From NCBI GenBank assembly GCA_001487125.1, contig LN913013.1, positions 186,001 to 250,000 on the forward strand: a DNA stretch of 64,000 bases. The letters run 5' to 3'. Both the position numbers and the translations under genes were made by a program. Source of the stretch: Gabonibacter massiliensis (lineage in GTDB: Bacteria > Bacteroidota > Bacteroidia > Bacteroidales > Marinifilaceae). Numbering within the stretch: position 1 is the first letter of the stretch; each line of letters begins with the position of its first letter. A model generated the notes under the pieces. That model saw nothing but the letters and a program-made list of their open reading frames with translations. It was not told the DNA's origin and did not search any database. This document shows, piece after piece, positions 36,911 to 46,057 of the stretch.

Positions 36911-37579
36911 ATGCATACGGTCAAAGAACAAGTAGAGTATTTAAGCCGGTTTGTGACAGATTACCGGAACGATTTATTCCGGCGTTTGAGTATGGAGCGT
37001 ACGAGCTACCTGACGGTCGTTTTGGAAGATTTGTATCAGCAGCATAATTGTAGTGCCGTTTTACGTTCGTGTGATTGTTTTGGCGTTCAGAATATTCATG
37101 TGATTGAAAATGAGAATAAATTTGAGGATAACTCCGAGATATCCGTGGGGGCTATGGAATGGTTGACCTTGCATCGTTACCGTAATACAAGGGATAATAC
37201 GATGTCGGCTATTCGGGCGTTGAGAGAGCAAGGTTATCGGATCGTGGCTACGACGCCTCATGAAAAAGATCAGTTGATAGATGATATGGATCTGCATAAA
37301 GGGAAAATGGCTTTTTTCTTCGGAACGGAATTGACGGGTTTATCTGATGAGGTGTTGGCTGAGGCGGATGAATTTGTGAAGGTACCTATTTACGGTTTTA
37401 CCGAAAGTTATAACGTTAGCGTATGTGCGGCATTGCTGATGTACAGTGTCGTGCAAAGGCTTCGAAAGAGTGATATCGAATGGCATATGCCGGAAGAGGA
37501 ACGGTACAGGGTTTTGTTTGCTTGGTATAAACATGCTGTTAAAGCTTCCGCTCAAATATTGGAACGTTTTAATTCTTAA
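36911..37579 (+). CDS. tRNA/rRNA 2'-O-methyltransferase, TrmH-like (SPOUT)
   Basis: The 222-residue protein has the three SpoU motifs: HNCSAVLRSCDCFGVQNIHVIE, FFFGTELTGLSDEVLAEADEFVKVPIYGFTESYNVSV, and a short N-terminal extension VVLEDLYQ. The length and motifs fit TrmH, which methylates the ribose of G18 in tRNA using S-adenosylmethionine. I keep the target general because SpoU enzymes differ mainly outside these motifs. A second SpoU enzyme lies at 45499-46047. Confidence 0.88.
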   Translation: MHTVKEQVEYLSRFVTDYRNDLFRRLSMERTSYLTVVLEDLYQQHNCSAVLRSCDCFGVQNIHVIENENKFEDNSEISVGAMEWLTLHRYRNTRDNTMSAIRALREQGYRIVATTPHEKDQLIDDMDLHKGKMAFFFGTELTGLSDEVLAEADEFVKVPIYGFTESYNVSVCAALLMYSVVQRLRKSDIEWHMPEEERYRVLFAWYKHAVKASAQILERFNS

Positions 37580-37621
37580 TAATATATAGCGGAGTATGCC
37601 AACAAAAAACAGAGATGAGCG

Positions 37622-37629
37622 TATATTTG
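37622..37629 (+). promoter_or_regulatory. Probable -7 element of the DPP III-like gene
   Basis: TATATTTG matches TAnnTTTG, and an AAGGAAGG ribosome-binding site precedes the ATG at 37654. Confidence 0.45.
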
Positions 37630-37653
37630 TAATTCATTATTAAGGAAGGTAGC

Positions 37654-39582
37654 ATGAAAGCATTTGAGTTTTTTTCTGAGCAATTTGACGATATAAAGAT
37701 ACTACGTTATGAGGTTCCTGCTTTTGAGACATTACCTCTAAAAGAAAAATTATTTGTCTATTACTTGAGTCGGGCTGCCATTGCCGGGCGTGATATATTG
37801 TGGGATCAGAATAATAAATACAATCTTAGGATTCGAAAAGTATTAGAGAAAATATTGACGGAGTACAAGGGAGATCGATCTTGCGAGGAATACCGGTCTT
37901 TTGTGATCTATGCCAAAAAAGTTTTTTTTGCCAATGGCATTCACCATCACTATTCCATGGAGAAGTTTAGTCCTTCTTTCTCCGAATGCTATTTCCGGTT
38001 ATTGTTGAAAGATGTCGGATTGGAAAATGAATTTCAGGGATTGCAGCGAATTATATTCGATCCCGCGTACATGTCTAAACGGGTTGTGTTGGACGAAGGA
38101 AAGGATTTGATTCAGGCGTCGGCTAATCATTATTACGAAGGGGTGTCCCAGAGGGAGGTCGAACGTTTTTACGGAGCTATGAAAGGCTCGGAGAAACATC
38201 CGGTGAGTTACGGCTTGAATTCGACGTTAGTAAAAAACAGTAAGGGGGAGCTGGAAGAAGAAGTTTGGTATGTAAATGGAAAATACGGGGAAATTATCGG
38301 ACGTATTGTGGAATATTTGCAGAAAGCTTTAGCGTATGTCGGTAACGAGCAGCAGCATAAAGTCGTTGAAAAACTGATTGAATTTTACCGGACGGGAGAT
38401 TTGGCTACTTTTGACGTTTATTCCATCGAATGGCTGAAAGAACATCGGGCTCGAATAGATTTTATCAACGGTTTTATCGAGGTTTATGGAGATCCGTTGG
38501 CTTATAAAGCGAGCTGGGAGTCTGTCGTGCAAATTGTGGACGAGGAGGCTTGCGAACGTACGCGTAAATTGGCCGAACATGCCCTTTGGTTTGAACAACA
38601 TGCGCCTATTGACGACCGTTTCAAAAAAACAGAGGTTTCGGGAATAATAGCTCGGGTAATGCAGGTGGCCATGTTAGGAGGGGATTGTCATCCGGCTACC
38701 CCTATCGGGATTAATCTGCCGAATGCTGAGTGGATTCGCGAACGGTACGGCAGTAAATCCGTCACGTTGGATAATATTACTTATGCTTATCATATGGCTT
38801 CTTTGGGATCCGGAGTGGTGGATGAGTTTACCTATTCCGACGAGGAAAAAATGTTGGCTAAAGAATACGGTTATCAGGGGAGTAACGTGCATACGGACCT
38901 GCACGAGTGTTTAGGACACGGTTCCGGTAAGATGTTACCGGGAGTCGGACAGGAGGCTTTGAAAAATTACTATTCAACGATAGAGGAGACACGAGCGGAT
39001 TTATTCGCTCTTTATTATATTATGGACCCCCAATTGGTAGAGTTGGGAATTATTCCTTCCTTGGAGGTGGCTAAAAGCGAGTATTGCAGTTACATTCGTA
39101 ACGGCTTGCTTGTACAATTGACCCGGGTAAAGTTAGGGAGTAATTTGGAAGAGTCGCATATGCGTAATCGTCAGTTGATTGCTTCGTGGGTGTATGAACA
39201 AGGAAAAGCGGATGGTGTGATTGAAAAAATAAATAAAGAAGGGAAGACTTATTTTGTGATCCGGGATTTCGATGCTTTGCGCGTTTTGTTCGGGAAGTTG
39301 TTGGCGGAGATACAGCGGGTAAAATCGGAAGGTGATTACGAGGGGGCTAAATATCTCGTGGAGAGGTACGGGGTTGTCATTGACCGGGATTTGCATCGGG
39401 AGGTTTTGGAGCGTTATCAGAAATTGAATGTGGCTCCCTATGCAGGCTTTATCAATCCGGAATACACGTTGGTGGAGGAAGAGGGAAAGATCACGGATGT
39501 AACTGTTGATTACCCGGATGATTTTCTGTCACAGATGTTGAGATACGGTATGGACACGAAAAAGCGCTGTCCTGAGAAGTAA
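37654..39582 (+). CDS. Dipeptidyl-peptidase III-type metallopeptidase (family M49)
   Basis: The 642-residue protein carries the M49 zinc motif HExxxH as H417-E-C-L-G-H422 (HECLGHGSGKM), and the third-ligand motif EETRAD at about 444-449. These match HELLGH and EECRAE of DPP III. It should release dipeptides from the N-terminus of oligopeptides. No signal peptide is present, so it is probably cytoplasmic, unlike some exported Bacteroides relatives. This family has sometimes been mislabelled dihydrofolate reductase. The last codons overlap a hairpin that serves the convergent operon. Confidence 0.88.
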   Translation: MKAFEFFSEQFDDIKILRYEVPAFETLPLKEKLFVYYLSRAAIAGRDILWDQNNKYNLRIRKVLEKILTEYKGDRSCEEYRSFVIYAKKVFFANGIHHHYSMEKFSPSFSECYFRLLLKDVGLENEFQGLQRIIFDPAYMSKRVVLDEGKDLIQASANHYYEGVSQREVERFYGAMKGSEKHPVSYGLNSTLVKNSKGELEEEVWYVNGKYGEIIGRIVEYLQKALAYVGNEQQHKVVEKLIEFYRTGDLATFDVYSIEWLKEHRARIDFINGFIEVYGDPLAYKASWESVVQIVDEEACERTRKLAEHALWFEQHAPIDDRFKKTEVSGIIARVMQVAMLGGDCHPATPIGINLPNAEWIRERYGSKSVTLDNITYAYHMASLGSGVVDEFTYSDEEKMLAKEYGYQGSNVHTDLHECLGHGSGKMLPGVGQEALKNYYSTIEETRADLFALYYIMDPQLVELGIIPSLEVAKSEYCSYIRNGLLVQLTRVKLGSNLEESHMRNRQLIASWVYEQGKADGVIEKINKEGKTYFVIRDFDALRVLFGKLLAEIQRVKSEGDYEGAKYLVERYGVVIDRDLHREVLERYQKLNVAPYAGFINPEYTLVEEEGKITDVTVDYPDDFLSQMLRYGMDTKKRCPEK

Positions 39583-39594
39583 GAGACAGCGCTT
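39562..39594 (-). terminator. Minus-strand terminator inside the 3' end of the DPP III-like gene
   Basis: Arms AAGCGCTGTC (39562-39571) and GACAGCGCTT (39585-39594) pair around the peptidase stop codon (39580-39582). A T run follows only when read on the minus strand, so it should end the DUF4097-like operon. Confidence 0.7.
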
Positions 39595-39623
39595 CGATAG
39601 AAAGGTTTGAAAGGTTTGGGTGT

Positions 39624-40712
39624 TTAATCGGTAACTTTATTTTTGAACGTAATAGTTGCGTAAGAAGTCGATATTTTGATTTTGGCTCTCGGATTTGATG
39701 TCCTTCCTATATATCCTGTAGTCTGTAGGGGATAGGGATTTTGGGAATTATGACTCCGAGCGGCATGATTTATTTTTAACCCGTTTAGAACGATATCTCC
39801 GTAAGGTGCCGAGAGATCGATTTTTGTATTGTGTTTTTGATTGATGCCCAGAGTCACCTTGGAATGCATCGCATCGATATCTATGGATGAGAAGTTGGGA
39901 GAAATCGTATCGATCGAAACCGTACAATACTGCAATCTGGCACCTTCGAATTTTTGCTCGAGTTGTCGAATGTCGATGCTCGTCCATAGGGTACTGAAAC
40001 CGAAATTTACGGTGTTGACTCTTCCCAGTTTTAATTGACTGTATTTCGTTGATGTTACTTGAAGATTGTTAATTATATTTGAAAATAGAGAAGTATAGTA
40101 ACCGGTTAATTTAAGATCGGGTAATTGGTCAATGCGAGCTTCACCTCTTTTCATGTTCAGCTCCATGCTTCCGGATTTCAGAACCTGTATAACTCCGTAG
40201 TTTATACTGATTTTATTGTTATCTCCTTCCAGACGGTGGGCGTATATGTTCCCGTGCTCAAGTTCGATCTCTATGGGCTTTGAAACATAATCCAATTGTA
40301 TATTCCCGTATTTATTTTTTAGATGAAGGTAGGTCGATGTGGGAACATTGATCAGATAATTTACGGTGGTGCTGCTTCCTTTGCTGCTCTCGCTCGGACT
40401 GGTTGCGAAATTTGTTGTAGCGAAGATCTTATCATCGGATTGCTCGAGTTTTACACTGGTCCGCTTGAGCATCTCTTCTGCCGTTTTTTGATTCTTGCCC
40501 CTACAGACGATTTCTATGGCAAATTCCACCTCATCTTTATCCCATTCCTGGATGACAAGAAAGCCGTATTTGTTATCGATTTGCAGATGGGTTTCTCCGG
40601 TTGTTTTGAAGCGTTTTTCAATCGTTCGTTTTTCAACCCTGTCCCTGGCACTTACGGTGCCGATAAAGAATAGCAGTATAAAGCCTGTCAGTAAAATGAA
40701 TCTTGTTTTCAT
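39624..40712 (-). CDS. Secreted DUF4097-like protein
   Basis: The 362-residue protein has a signal peptide (1-22, ending TVSA). Its body has many short beta strands with repeating NKYGFLVIQEWDKDEVEF, NKYGNIQLDYVSK and APYGDIVLNGLKI. This is the single-stranded beta-helix look of DUF4097/putative adhesin proteins. The function is unknown; relatives are often paired with ECF sigma factors. It is the third gene of a sigma-membrane protein-DUF4097 operon, 11 bases after the second gene. Confidence 0.8.
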   Translation of the reverse strand: MKTRFILLTGFILLFFIGTVSARDRVEKRTIEKRFKTTGETHLQIDNKYGFLVIQEWDKDEVEFAIEIVCRGKNQKTAEEMLKRTSVKLEQSDDKIFATTNFATSPSESSKGSSTTVNYLINVPTSTYLHLKNKYGNIQLDYVSKPIEIELEHGNIYAHRLEGDNNKISINYGVIQVLKSGSMELNMKRGEARIDQLPDLKLTGYYTSLFSNIINNLQVTSTKYSQLKLGRVNTVNFGFSTLWTSIDIRQLEQKFEGARLQYCTVSIDTISPNFSSIDIDAMHSKVTLGINQKHNTKIDLSAPYGDIVLNGLKINHAARSHNSQNPYPLQTTGYIGRTSNPRAKIKISTSYATITFKNKVTD

Positions 40713-40723
40713 AATGATAGCGG

Positions 40724-41233
40724 TTAATATTTAATTGGGTTCATGACCTTTGCAAGAATCTCTTGTATGGATTGTAATGATTTTATTTGCAAGTTATAGC
40801 ATTGAACGATTTGTGCAATGTGTTCCTCGTGCGACATCAGCGTGACCTCTTTTTCCAGTTTGTAGGATTCTTTCTTCATTTTCTGGATGTCCTCTAACAA
40901 ACGTTGGCGTTCGGATTCGTCCATATCGCTTGCTTGTTGTTCGATTTTTTCAATCTCTTTTTCCAGTTGTTGACAATAATAAGCTGCAACTTCCGCGATG
41001 GATTCCTGAGAATCATCGATAGGCTGGAGGAAATAAAAATGATGCGCTAAAAAAAACAATATCGTGCCGGCAGCAACCGTACTTACGGTTATCCATCTGG
41101 TGCGGAGTTTTCTTTTGTTTTTCCGGTGAAGCTCCAAACGTTGTTCAAAACGTTCGAAATGCCCGGGAGTAGGCAAGGCTCCGTCGCAGTTTTCTTTAAG
41201 TTTTTTAATTTGTTCATCCAGCGAATGACTCAT
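40724..41233 (-). CDS. Single-pass membrane protein, possible anti-sigma factor
   Basis: The 169-residue protein has a soluble N-terminus (1-45), one membrane helix at about 47-66 and a long predicted coiled coil at about 85-150 rich in Glu and Lys. The gene overlaps the end of the ECF sigma gene by 20 bases, and position, size and topology fit an anti-sigma factor. It has no FecR or recognisable zinc-binding anti-sigma domain. Function is inferred from context only. Confidence 0.65.
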   Translation of the reverse strand: MSHSLDEQIKKLKENCDGALPTPGHFERFEQRLELHRKNKRKLRTRWITVSTVAAGTILFFLAHHFYFLQPIDDSQESIAEVAAYYCQQLEKEIEKIEQQASDMDESERQRLLEDIQKMKKESYKLEKEVTLMSHEEHIAQIVQCYNLQIKSLQSIQEILAKVMNPIKY

Positions 41234-41768
41234 AGTAATAATTCTTTTTAATTAATTCGATTAATTTCTGTTTTGCTCTGACAAATTGAGAGCGAACCGT
41301 GGAAGGAGAGAGTTCCAATTGATTTGCAATCTCGTTGTAATCGAAACCTTCGATAAGATGCAAATTAAGTATCATCCGGTATCCCTGGGGAAGTTGTTGC
41401 ATCATCCGGTGGATAACCTCTAATTGTAACTCTGTCTCTCCCTTGTTTTCCTCTTCCTCTTCGCAACAATCTGTTGTTTCCGTTATCTCCACAAACCGGA
41501 TTTTTCGTTTCCGGCATAAATCGATAGCATGATTGATCGCGATTCTTTTGAGGATTCTTTCCATGTTTTCTGCTTCTCCTTCGTAATTTTCTATTTTGTC
41601 GAGGACCTTTAAGAAGGTCTCTTGCATGACTTCCTCCGACTCTTGAGGATTTCTCAAGATACGAAGGCAACTGTTATAAACACTTTTATAGAACAGTGAA
41701 TAAAATTCCAGTTGGGCCCGTTTTTCCCGTTTTCGACAGCGTTGTAATATTGTTTTATAATCGCTCAT
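41214..41768 (-). CDS. ECF RNA polymerase sigma factor
   Basis: The 184-residue protein has region 2 at about residues 10-75 (EFYSLFYKSVYNSCLRILRNPQESEEVMQETFLKVLDKI) and region 4 at about 120-175 (MMQQLPQGYRMILNLHLIEGFDYNEIANQLELSPSTVRSQFVRAKQKL). It belongs to the general RpoE/SigW-like group, unlike the FecI-like factor at 2409. It heads an operon with a membrane protein and a DUF4097-like secreted protein, so it may respond to envelope conditions. An acidic run (EEEEE) lies in the linker. Confidence 0.92.
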   Translation of the reverse strand: MSDYKTILQRCRKREKRAQLEFYSLFYKSVYNSCLRILRNPQESEEVMQETFLKVLDKIENYEGEAENMERILKRIAINHAIDLCRKRKIRFVEITETTDCCEEEEENKGETELQLEVIHRMMQQLPQGYRMILNLHLIEGFDYNEIANQLELSPSTVRSQFVRAKQKLIELIKKNYYYESFAG

Positions 41769-41840
41769 ATCGTGCTCTTCTGTCTATATGACGTCAAATA
41801 GTAAAATTTGCTGCATCAAAATGGAATTTTTTTGTAAAAA

Positions 41841-41871
41841 AAATCTGTGCTTTCTTGGAAAACACAGATTT
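41841..41871 (-). terminator. Terminator of the DUF1599-DoxX-tpiA operon
   Basis: Arms AAATCTGTG (41841-41849) and CACAGATTT (41863-41871) pair, with a T run on the minus strand, just after tpiA. Confidence 0.8.
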
Positions 41872-41893
41872 GTAAAGATTAAATATTTTACTA

Positions 41894-42664
41894 TTAATGT
41901 CTTGCACGAGATTTGATAATTTCAAAAAAATCAGAAGCTTTTAGAGAAGCACCTCCGATTAATCCTCCGTCTACATCGGGTTGGGAAAAAATCTCGTCTG
42001 CATTTTTAGGATTGCAGCTTCCTCCGTAAAGGATAGAGGTTTCGTCGGCAATGCTTTCCCCGTATTTCTCTTTGATAACGGAGCGAATGAAGGCATGCAT
42101 CTCCTGGGCTTGATCCGGGGACGCCGTCTTACCGGTTCCGATCGCCCATACCGGCTCGTAAGCTATAACTACATGTGCGAATTGTTCGGGGGTAAGATTG
42201 AATAACCCGTCGGTTAATTGCTGTTTCACGATCTCGAAATGTTTGTTACGTTCTCTCTCTTCGAGTACTTCTCCGACACAGAAAATAATATTCAATTTGC
42301 TATCTAAGGCTTGAGCTACTTTTTTTACCAATACGGGACTGGTTTCACCGTAATAAGATCTTCTTTCGGAATGTCCCAAAATGACATGTTTGGCTCCTGT
42401 CGAAGCAATCATGTCGGCAGATATTTCACCCGTGTATGCTCCGGCTTTTTCCGTGGCGCAGTTTTGAGCTGAAACCGAAATACTGGGCTCTGTCAGATTA
42501 TTGGCTACCTTTGCCAGATGAATGAAAGGAGTACCTAAAATGACAGTTACACCTTCTGCGCCCTCTTTGAAACGTACATAGTCGTTTACCTCTCTTGCCA
42601 ATTCGATACCTTCGGCAAAGGTTTTGTTCATTTTCCAGTTGCCTGCTACGATTTTCTTTCTCAT
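41894..42664 (-). CDS. tpiA: Triose-phosphate isomerase
   Basis: The 256-residue protein has the catalytic residues in the expected motifs: N and K in GNWKMNKT near the N-terminus, His in ILGHSERR, and Glu in [17 protein letters not shown]. The phosphate-binding GGSCNP and GGLIGGASL follow. It interconverts dihydroxyacetone phosphate and glyceraldehyde 3-phosphate in glycolysis. Its start overlaps the end of the DoxX-like gene by 4 bases, so the two are translationally coupled. Confidence 0.97.
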   Translation of the reverse strand: MRKKIVAGNWKMNKTFAEGIELAREVNDYVRFKEGAEGVTVILGTPFIHLAKVANNLTEPSISVSAQNCATEKAGAYTGEISADMIASTGAKHVILGHSERRSYYGETSPVLVKKVAQALDSKLNIIFCVGEVLEERERNKHFEIVKQQLTDGLFNLTPEQFAHVVIAYEPVWAIGTGKTASPDQAQEMHAFIRSVIKEKYGESIADETSILYGGSCNPKNADEIFSQPDVDGGLIGGASLKASDFFEIIKSRARH

Positions 42665-43938
42665 ATCTTAAATTTAATATTTTGAAATGTGTATGATCTG
42701 CCTTTTTTCTTTTTTTTTCCGAGAAATAGGAAATACATTACAAAGAAAAGAAGGATTAAGGAGTAAACCAAATATTTAGACTTTAATTCTTGTTGTTTGT
42801 AGACACAGAATGCTGTCAGATCCTTATTTTTTAATTCATCGGTTTGGGGAATATCATTTTTTGACCATTTACCTAAAATGGTTCCTTTGTTTAATAAAAT
42901 AAGGCCCGGATTGGAACGGATCATCGTCTTTAACTGGATCTCGTCGGCCGTACAAAAGTCGTAGGGAACCTTATAACGGTTCTTGTAGGTTCGGACTTCT
43001 TCTTGAGAGGAGGAGGTCAATCCGTAAAAGCGGTAGCCTTGCTCCCGGGCATACCGGGCCAATTCGTTAATTGCCTCCTGATGTTTTGCGGAACTCAGGT
43101 TGATGTTGTAGTGGACGGCTAAAAAGGTATAGTTATTGTCTTGCAGAATTTCTTCTGTAATCTCTCCTAAATCGGGATGATCGATAAGCAGATCGTGAAT
43201 GGGAGGAGTGTATCCTTTTTTTACCAAACGTTCGGAAGAGCTATGGTATTCCCAGGTAAGGGTGTCTTGCCACGGATAATTTTGTTCCGTAAACGGTTTG
43301 ATCTCGCCTGTCTGCTTATTTTTGTATTTCAGAATAACTTCGTATTGATCCGGTTCTGCTCCTTCCGGTAACAGCATACCTTCCGTTATGTTTTTTCCGA
43401 CGGCGTAAGGACGGAAATCCAATATGGGAAGATACAGGTAACAATGCAATGAAAGAAAGAGCATCATTCCTCCTGATAGCAAAAGAAGAGAGAGTTGCTT
43501 AAACCAGTGAAGCGAAGAGTGAAATCGTTTTCTATTTAGAAATAGCGTGAGGGTTAAAAGGAGGAGAATGGTATTTTTCCAAAATGTTGCCCAATTGCTT
43601 AACACGATCGCATCTCCGAAACAACCACAGTCGCTGACCGGGTTTGTTAAGGCCAGAACGAGAGTTAGCGGGGTGAATATTCCCATGAAGATAAGAGCTC
43701 CTTTTATAGCCCATCGCGTGCACGCGTTGAATAGTAATGCCGTACCCACTAAAAATTCCGCGAGAGATAACACGAAGGAGAGAAAAAGAGAGCATGTGCT
43801 TGCCCACCCGATTCCAAAAGCATTGAAATAGTCCGTGAATTTGTACATCGATCCTAAAGGATCGATACCTTTTACAAATCCGGAATAGATAAATACAATT
43901 CCGACGATGATTCTGCAACAGTTTCGAATAATTTTCAT
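42661..43938 (-). CDS. BT_3928-type membrane protein with DoxX/MauE-like domain
   Basis: The 425-residue protein has four or five N-terminal helices (about 5-165) containing [26 protein letters not shown] and the CGCFGDAI stretch typical of MauE/DoxX-like proteins. A C-terminal thioredoxin-like region (about 215-385) follows, with another membrane helix near 400. In Bacteroidetes it regularly sits between DUF1599 and tpiA, as here. A role in membrane redox or disulfide handling is a family-based guess. It overlaps both neighbours by 4 bases. Confidence 0.8.
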   Translation of the reverse strand: MKIIRNCCRIIVGIVFIYSGFVKGIDPLGSMYKFTDYFNAFGIGWASTCSLFLSFVLSLAEFLVGTALLFNACTRWAIKGALIFMGIFTPLTLVLALTNPVSDCGCFGDAIVLSNWATFWKNTILLLLTLTLFLNRKRFHSSLHWFKQLSLLLLSGGMMLFLSLHCYLYLPILDFRPYAVGKNITEGMLLPEGAEPDQYEVILKYKNKQTGEIKPFTEQNYPWQDTLTWEYHSSSERLVKKGYTPPIHDLLIDHPDLGEITEEILQDNNYTFLAVHYNINLSSAKHQEAINELARYAREQGYRFYGLTSSSQEEVRTYKNRYKVPYDFCTADEIQLKTMIRSNPGLILLNKGTILGKWSKNDIPQTDELKNKDLTAFCVYKQQELKSKYLVYSLILLFFVMYFLFLGKKKKKGRSYTFQNIKFKI

Positions 43939-44477
43939 ATCTCTTTTTCAACAACAAGGCGAATCAGACCGAATACGGCATAGTTGATCATGTCGTAATA
44001 GTTCGCATCTATTCCTTCCGAGATAATGGTATTTCCTTGATGATCCTCGATTTGTTTCGTACGGTTTATTTTCATCAGGATCAAATCGGTATAGGAACTG
44101 ATACGCATTGCTCTCCAGGCTTCATCGTAATCGTGGTTTTTGTTTAACATTAATGCTTTGGCCTTTTGGAAATAGGCTTGATAAAGCCGGAGTATCTCTT
44201 CCTGAGAGCTACGATTCCCCGGACCTAACTCCAGCTGTATAAGTCCCATGATAGCATAGTTTATAATACCAATGAATTCGGGAACGATACCCTCGTTTAC
44301 TTTCGAGATTCCTTTTTGCTCGATACTGCGAATTCGGTTGGCCTTAATATATATTTGATCCGTGATGGATGTCGGTCTGAGAATTCTCCAGGCTGTTCCA
44401 TAGTCTTGCATTTTTTTTACAAAAATATCTTGACAGGTATCTATCACTCTATCATATTGTTGGGTTGTATCCGACAT
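43935..44477 (-). CDS. DUF1599-domain protein
   Basis: The 180-residue protein has two copies of one helical unit, at about residues 12-70 and 92-165. Both carry a KxxDYGxAWRxxR-like core (KKMQDYGTAWRILR and LNKNHDYDEAWRAMR), then ILMKINRTKQIE or IKANRIRSIE. This is the DUF1599 pattern, probably a nucleotide-pyrophosphohydrolase-like (MazG-related) fold, with no confirmed activity. It is the first gene of the operon with the DoxX-like protein and tpiA, and is divergent from folP. Confidence 0.85.
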   Translation of the reverse strand: MSDTTQQYDRVIDTCQDIFVKKMQDYGTAWRILRPTSITDQIYIKANRIRSIEQKGISKVNEGIVPEFIGIINYAIMGLIQLELGPGNRSSQEEILRLYQAYFQKAKALMLNKNHDYDEAWRAMRISSYTDLILMKINRTKQIEDHQGNTIISEGIDANYYDMINYAVFGLIRLVVEKEI

Positions 44478-44584
44478 CTTCGTTCTATTTTTTAAATTAT
44501 GATATTAAAAAAACTAATTGTTATTTTGATGTGTAAAAATAGGGACAATAGTTGAAAGTTGAAAACGGAAAGCTGAAAATTAGC

Positions 44585-45436
44585 ATGAGTATGAAAAAAT
44601 TAATTGAAATCGGCGATCGGAAGTTGAATTTGGCAGAACCTGTGGTAATGGGGATTTTGAACGTAACTCCCGATTCTTTTTATGACGGAGGAAAATACCT
44701 TAGCGAAGTACGGGTGATCGAGCGGATAAATACGATTGTGGAGGAGGGAGCGTCGATTATTGATGTGGGAGCTTATTCCACTCGTCCGGGAGCTGCTTTC
44801 GTGGATGAGAAGGAAGAGTTGTCACGATTGAGTTTTGCCGTAGAATTGATTCGTAAGTATCATCCGGAACTTCCTGTTTCTATTGATACTTTTCGGGCGA
44901 ATGTGGCTAAAGAGATCTTTCATTGCCTTGGGCCGGTCATCGTGAATGATATTTCCGGAGGTACGATGGATGATCGTATGTTTGAGACGATAGCGGAGAT
45001 GAATGTACCTTATGTTTTAATGCATATCCAGGGAACGCCTCAAGACATGCAAAAAAATCCCCATTATGAGGATGTCGTTCGGGAGGTTTATGATTTTCTG
45101 GCCGGGCGAATTAAGCGATTGAATGATTTGGGATTTGACAAGATTATAGTGGATCAGGGATTTGGTTTCGGAAAAACGGTAGCTCACAACTATCAATTGA
45201 TGGATAAGATGGAGATCTTTTTGGAGTTGGGGTATCCCTTGTTGGTGGGCGTTTCCCGTAAGTCTATGATATGTCGCCTATTGGACGTTACTCCCCAGGA
45301 AGCTTTGAACGGAACGACTGTATTGAATACCGTCTCTCTTTTAAAGGGAGCGAACATCTTACGTGTCCATGATGTCCGGGAAGCGGTGGAGGCTATTCGT
45401 ATCGTTGATGCAATGCATTTTCGATCAATAGAATAG
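44585..45436 (+). CDS. folP: Dihydropteroate synthase
   Basis: From ATG 44585 the protein is 283 residues; ATG 44591 is equally possible. The upstream TTG frame is unlikely. It has the DHPS landmarks VMGILNVTPDSFYDGGKY, IIDVGAYSTRPGA, SIDTFRANVA, VNDISGG, LMHIQGTPQDMQ, DQGFGFGKT and GVSRKSMI. It joins para-aminobenzoate to dihydropterin pyrophosphate in folate synthesis and is the sulfonamide target. It is divergent from the DUF1599 operon, a common arrangement in Bacteroidales. Confidence 0.95.
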   Translation: MSMKKLIEIGDRKLNLAEPVVMGILNVTPDSFYDGGKYLSEVRVIERINTIVEEGASIIDVGAYSTRPGAAFVDEKEELSRLSFAVELIRKYHPELPVSIDTFRANVAKEIFHCLGPVIVNDISGGTMDDRMFETIAEMNVPYVLMHIQGTPQDMQKNPHYEDVVREVYDFLAGRIKRLNDLGFDKIIVDQGFGFGKTVAHNYQLMDKMEIFLELGYPLLVGVSRKSMICRLLDVTPQEALNGTTVLNTVSLLKGANILRVHDVREAVEAIRIVDAMHFRSIE

Positions 45437-45498
45437 ATCGATTTTCGTATTTTCTCGTAAATGAAGATTCCAGGTTTCCCGAGTTGAAGAGTGAAATA

Positions 45499-46047
45499 TT
45501 ATTTTTTTAACTCCTTGAATAGGGGATGAATAACTTCCCATAATACAATCCCGGCAGAAACGGAGATGTTGAATGAATGTTTGGTTCCGAATTGAGGAAT
45601 TTCCAAGCACAAGTCGGAGAGGTTTACCACATTTTGTTGGACACCTTTTACCTCGTTCCCGAATATGAAAGCATATTTTCGTGTTTTTTCAATGGCGTAA
45701 TCTTCCAATGAGAGGCTGTTTTCTGTTTGCTCTACGCTAACAATCGTAAAACCTTCCGTTTTTAATTTTCGAATCGCTTCTATGGTCTCCTCGAAGTATT
45801 CCCATGCCATGCTTTCTTCCGCTCCTAAGGCTGTTTTATGAATCTCGCGGTGGGGAGGGGTGGCGGTAATGCCGCAAAGATATATCTTTTCCAATCGGAA
45901 AGCATCGGAAGTTCGGAATACCGATCCTATGTTGTTTAAGCTGCGTACATTATCCAAAACGACCACGATAGGAAGTTTTTCAGCTTTTTTATATTCTTCC
46001 GGAGAGAGTCGATTCAACTCTTCATTTAATCGTTTTCGGTATTCCAT
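45499..46047 (-). CDS. SpoU-family RNA 2'-O-methyltransferase
   Basis: From ATG 46047 the protein is 182 residues; a TTG further upstream would overlap miaB. It has the SpoU motifs VVLDNVRSLNNIGSVFRTSDAF, FIFGNEVKGVQQNVVNLSDLCLEIPQFGTKHSFNISVSAGIVLWE, and a short N-terminal helix. It probably methylates a ribose in tRNA or rRNA; the target is unknown. It starts 10 bases after miaB on the same strand, suggesting an RNA-modification operon. Confidence 0.88.
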   Translation of the reverse strand: MEYRKRLNEELNRLSPEEYKKAEKLPIVVVLDNVRSLNNIGSVFRTSDAFRLEKIYLCGITATPPHREIHKTALGAEESMAWEYFEETIEAIRKLKTEGFTIVSVEQTENSLSLEDYAIEKTRKYAFIFGNEVKGVQQNVVNLSDLCLEIPQFGTKHSFNISVSAGIVLWEVIHPLFKELKK

Positions 46048-46057
46048 GAGCTTGTAT

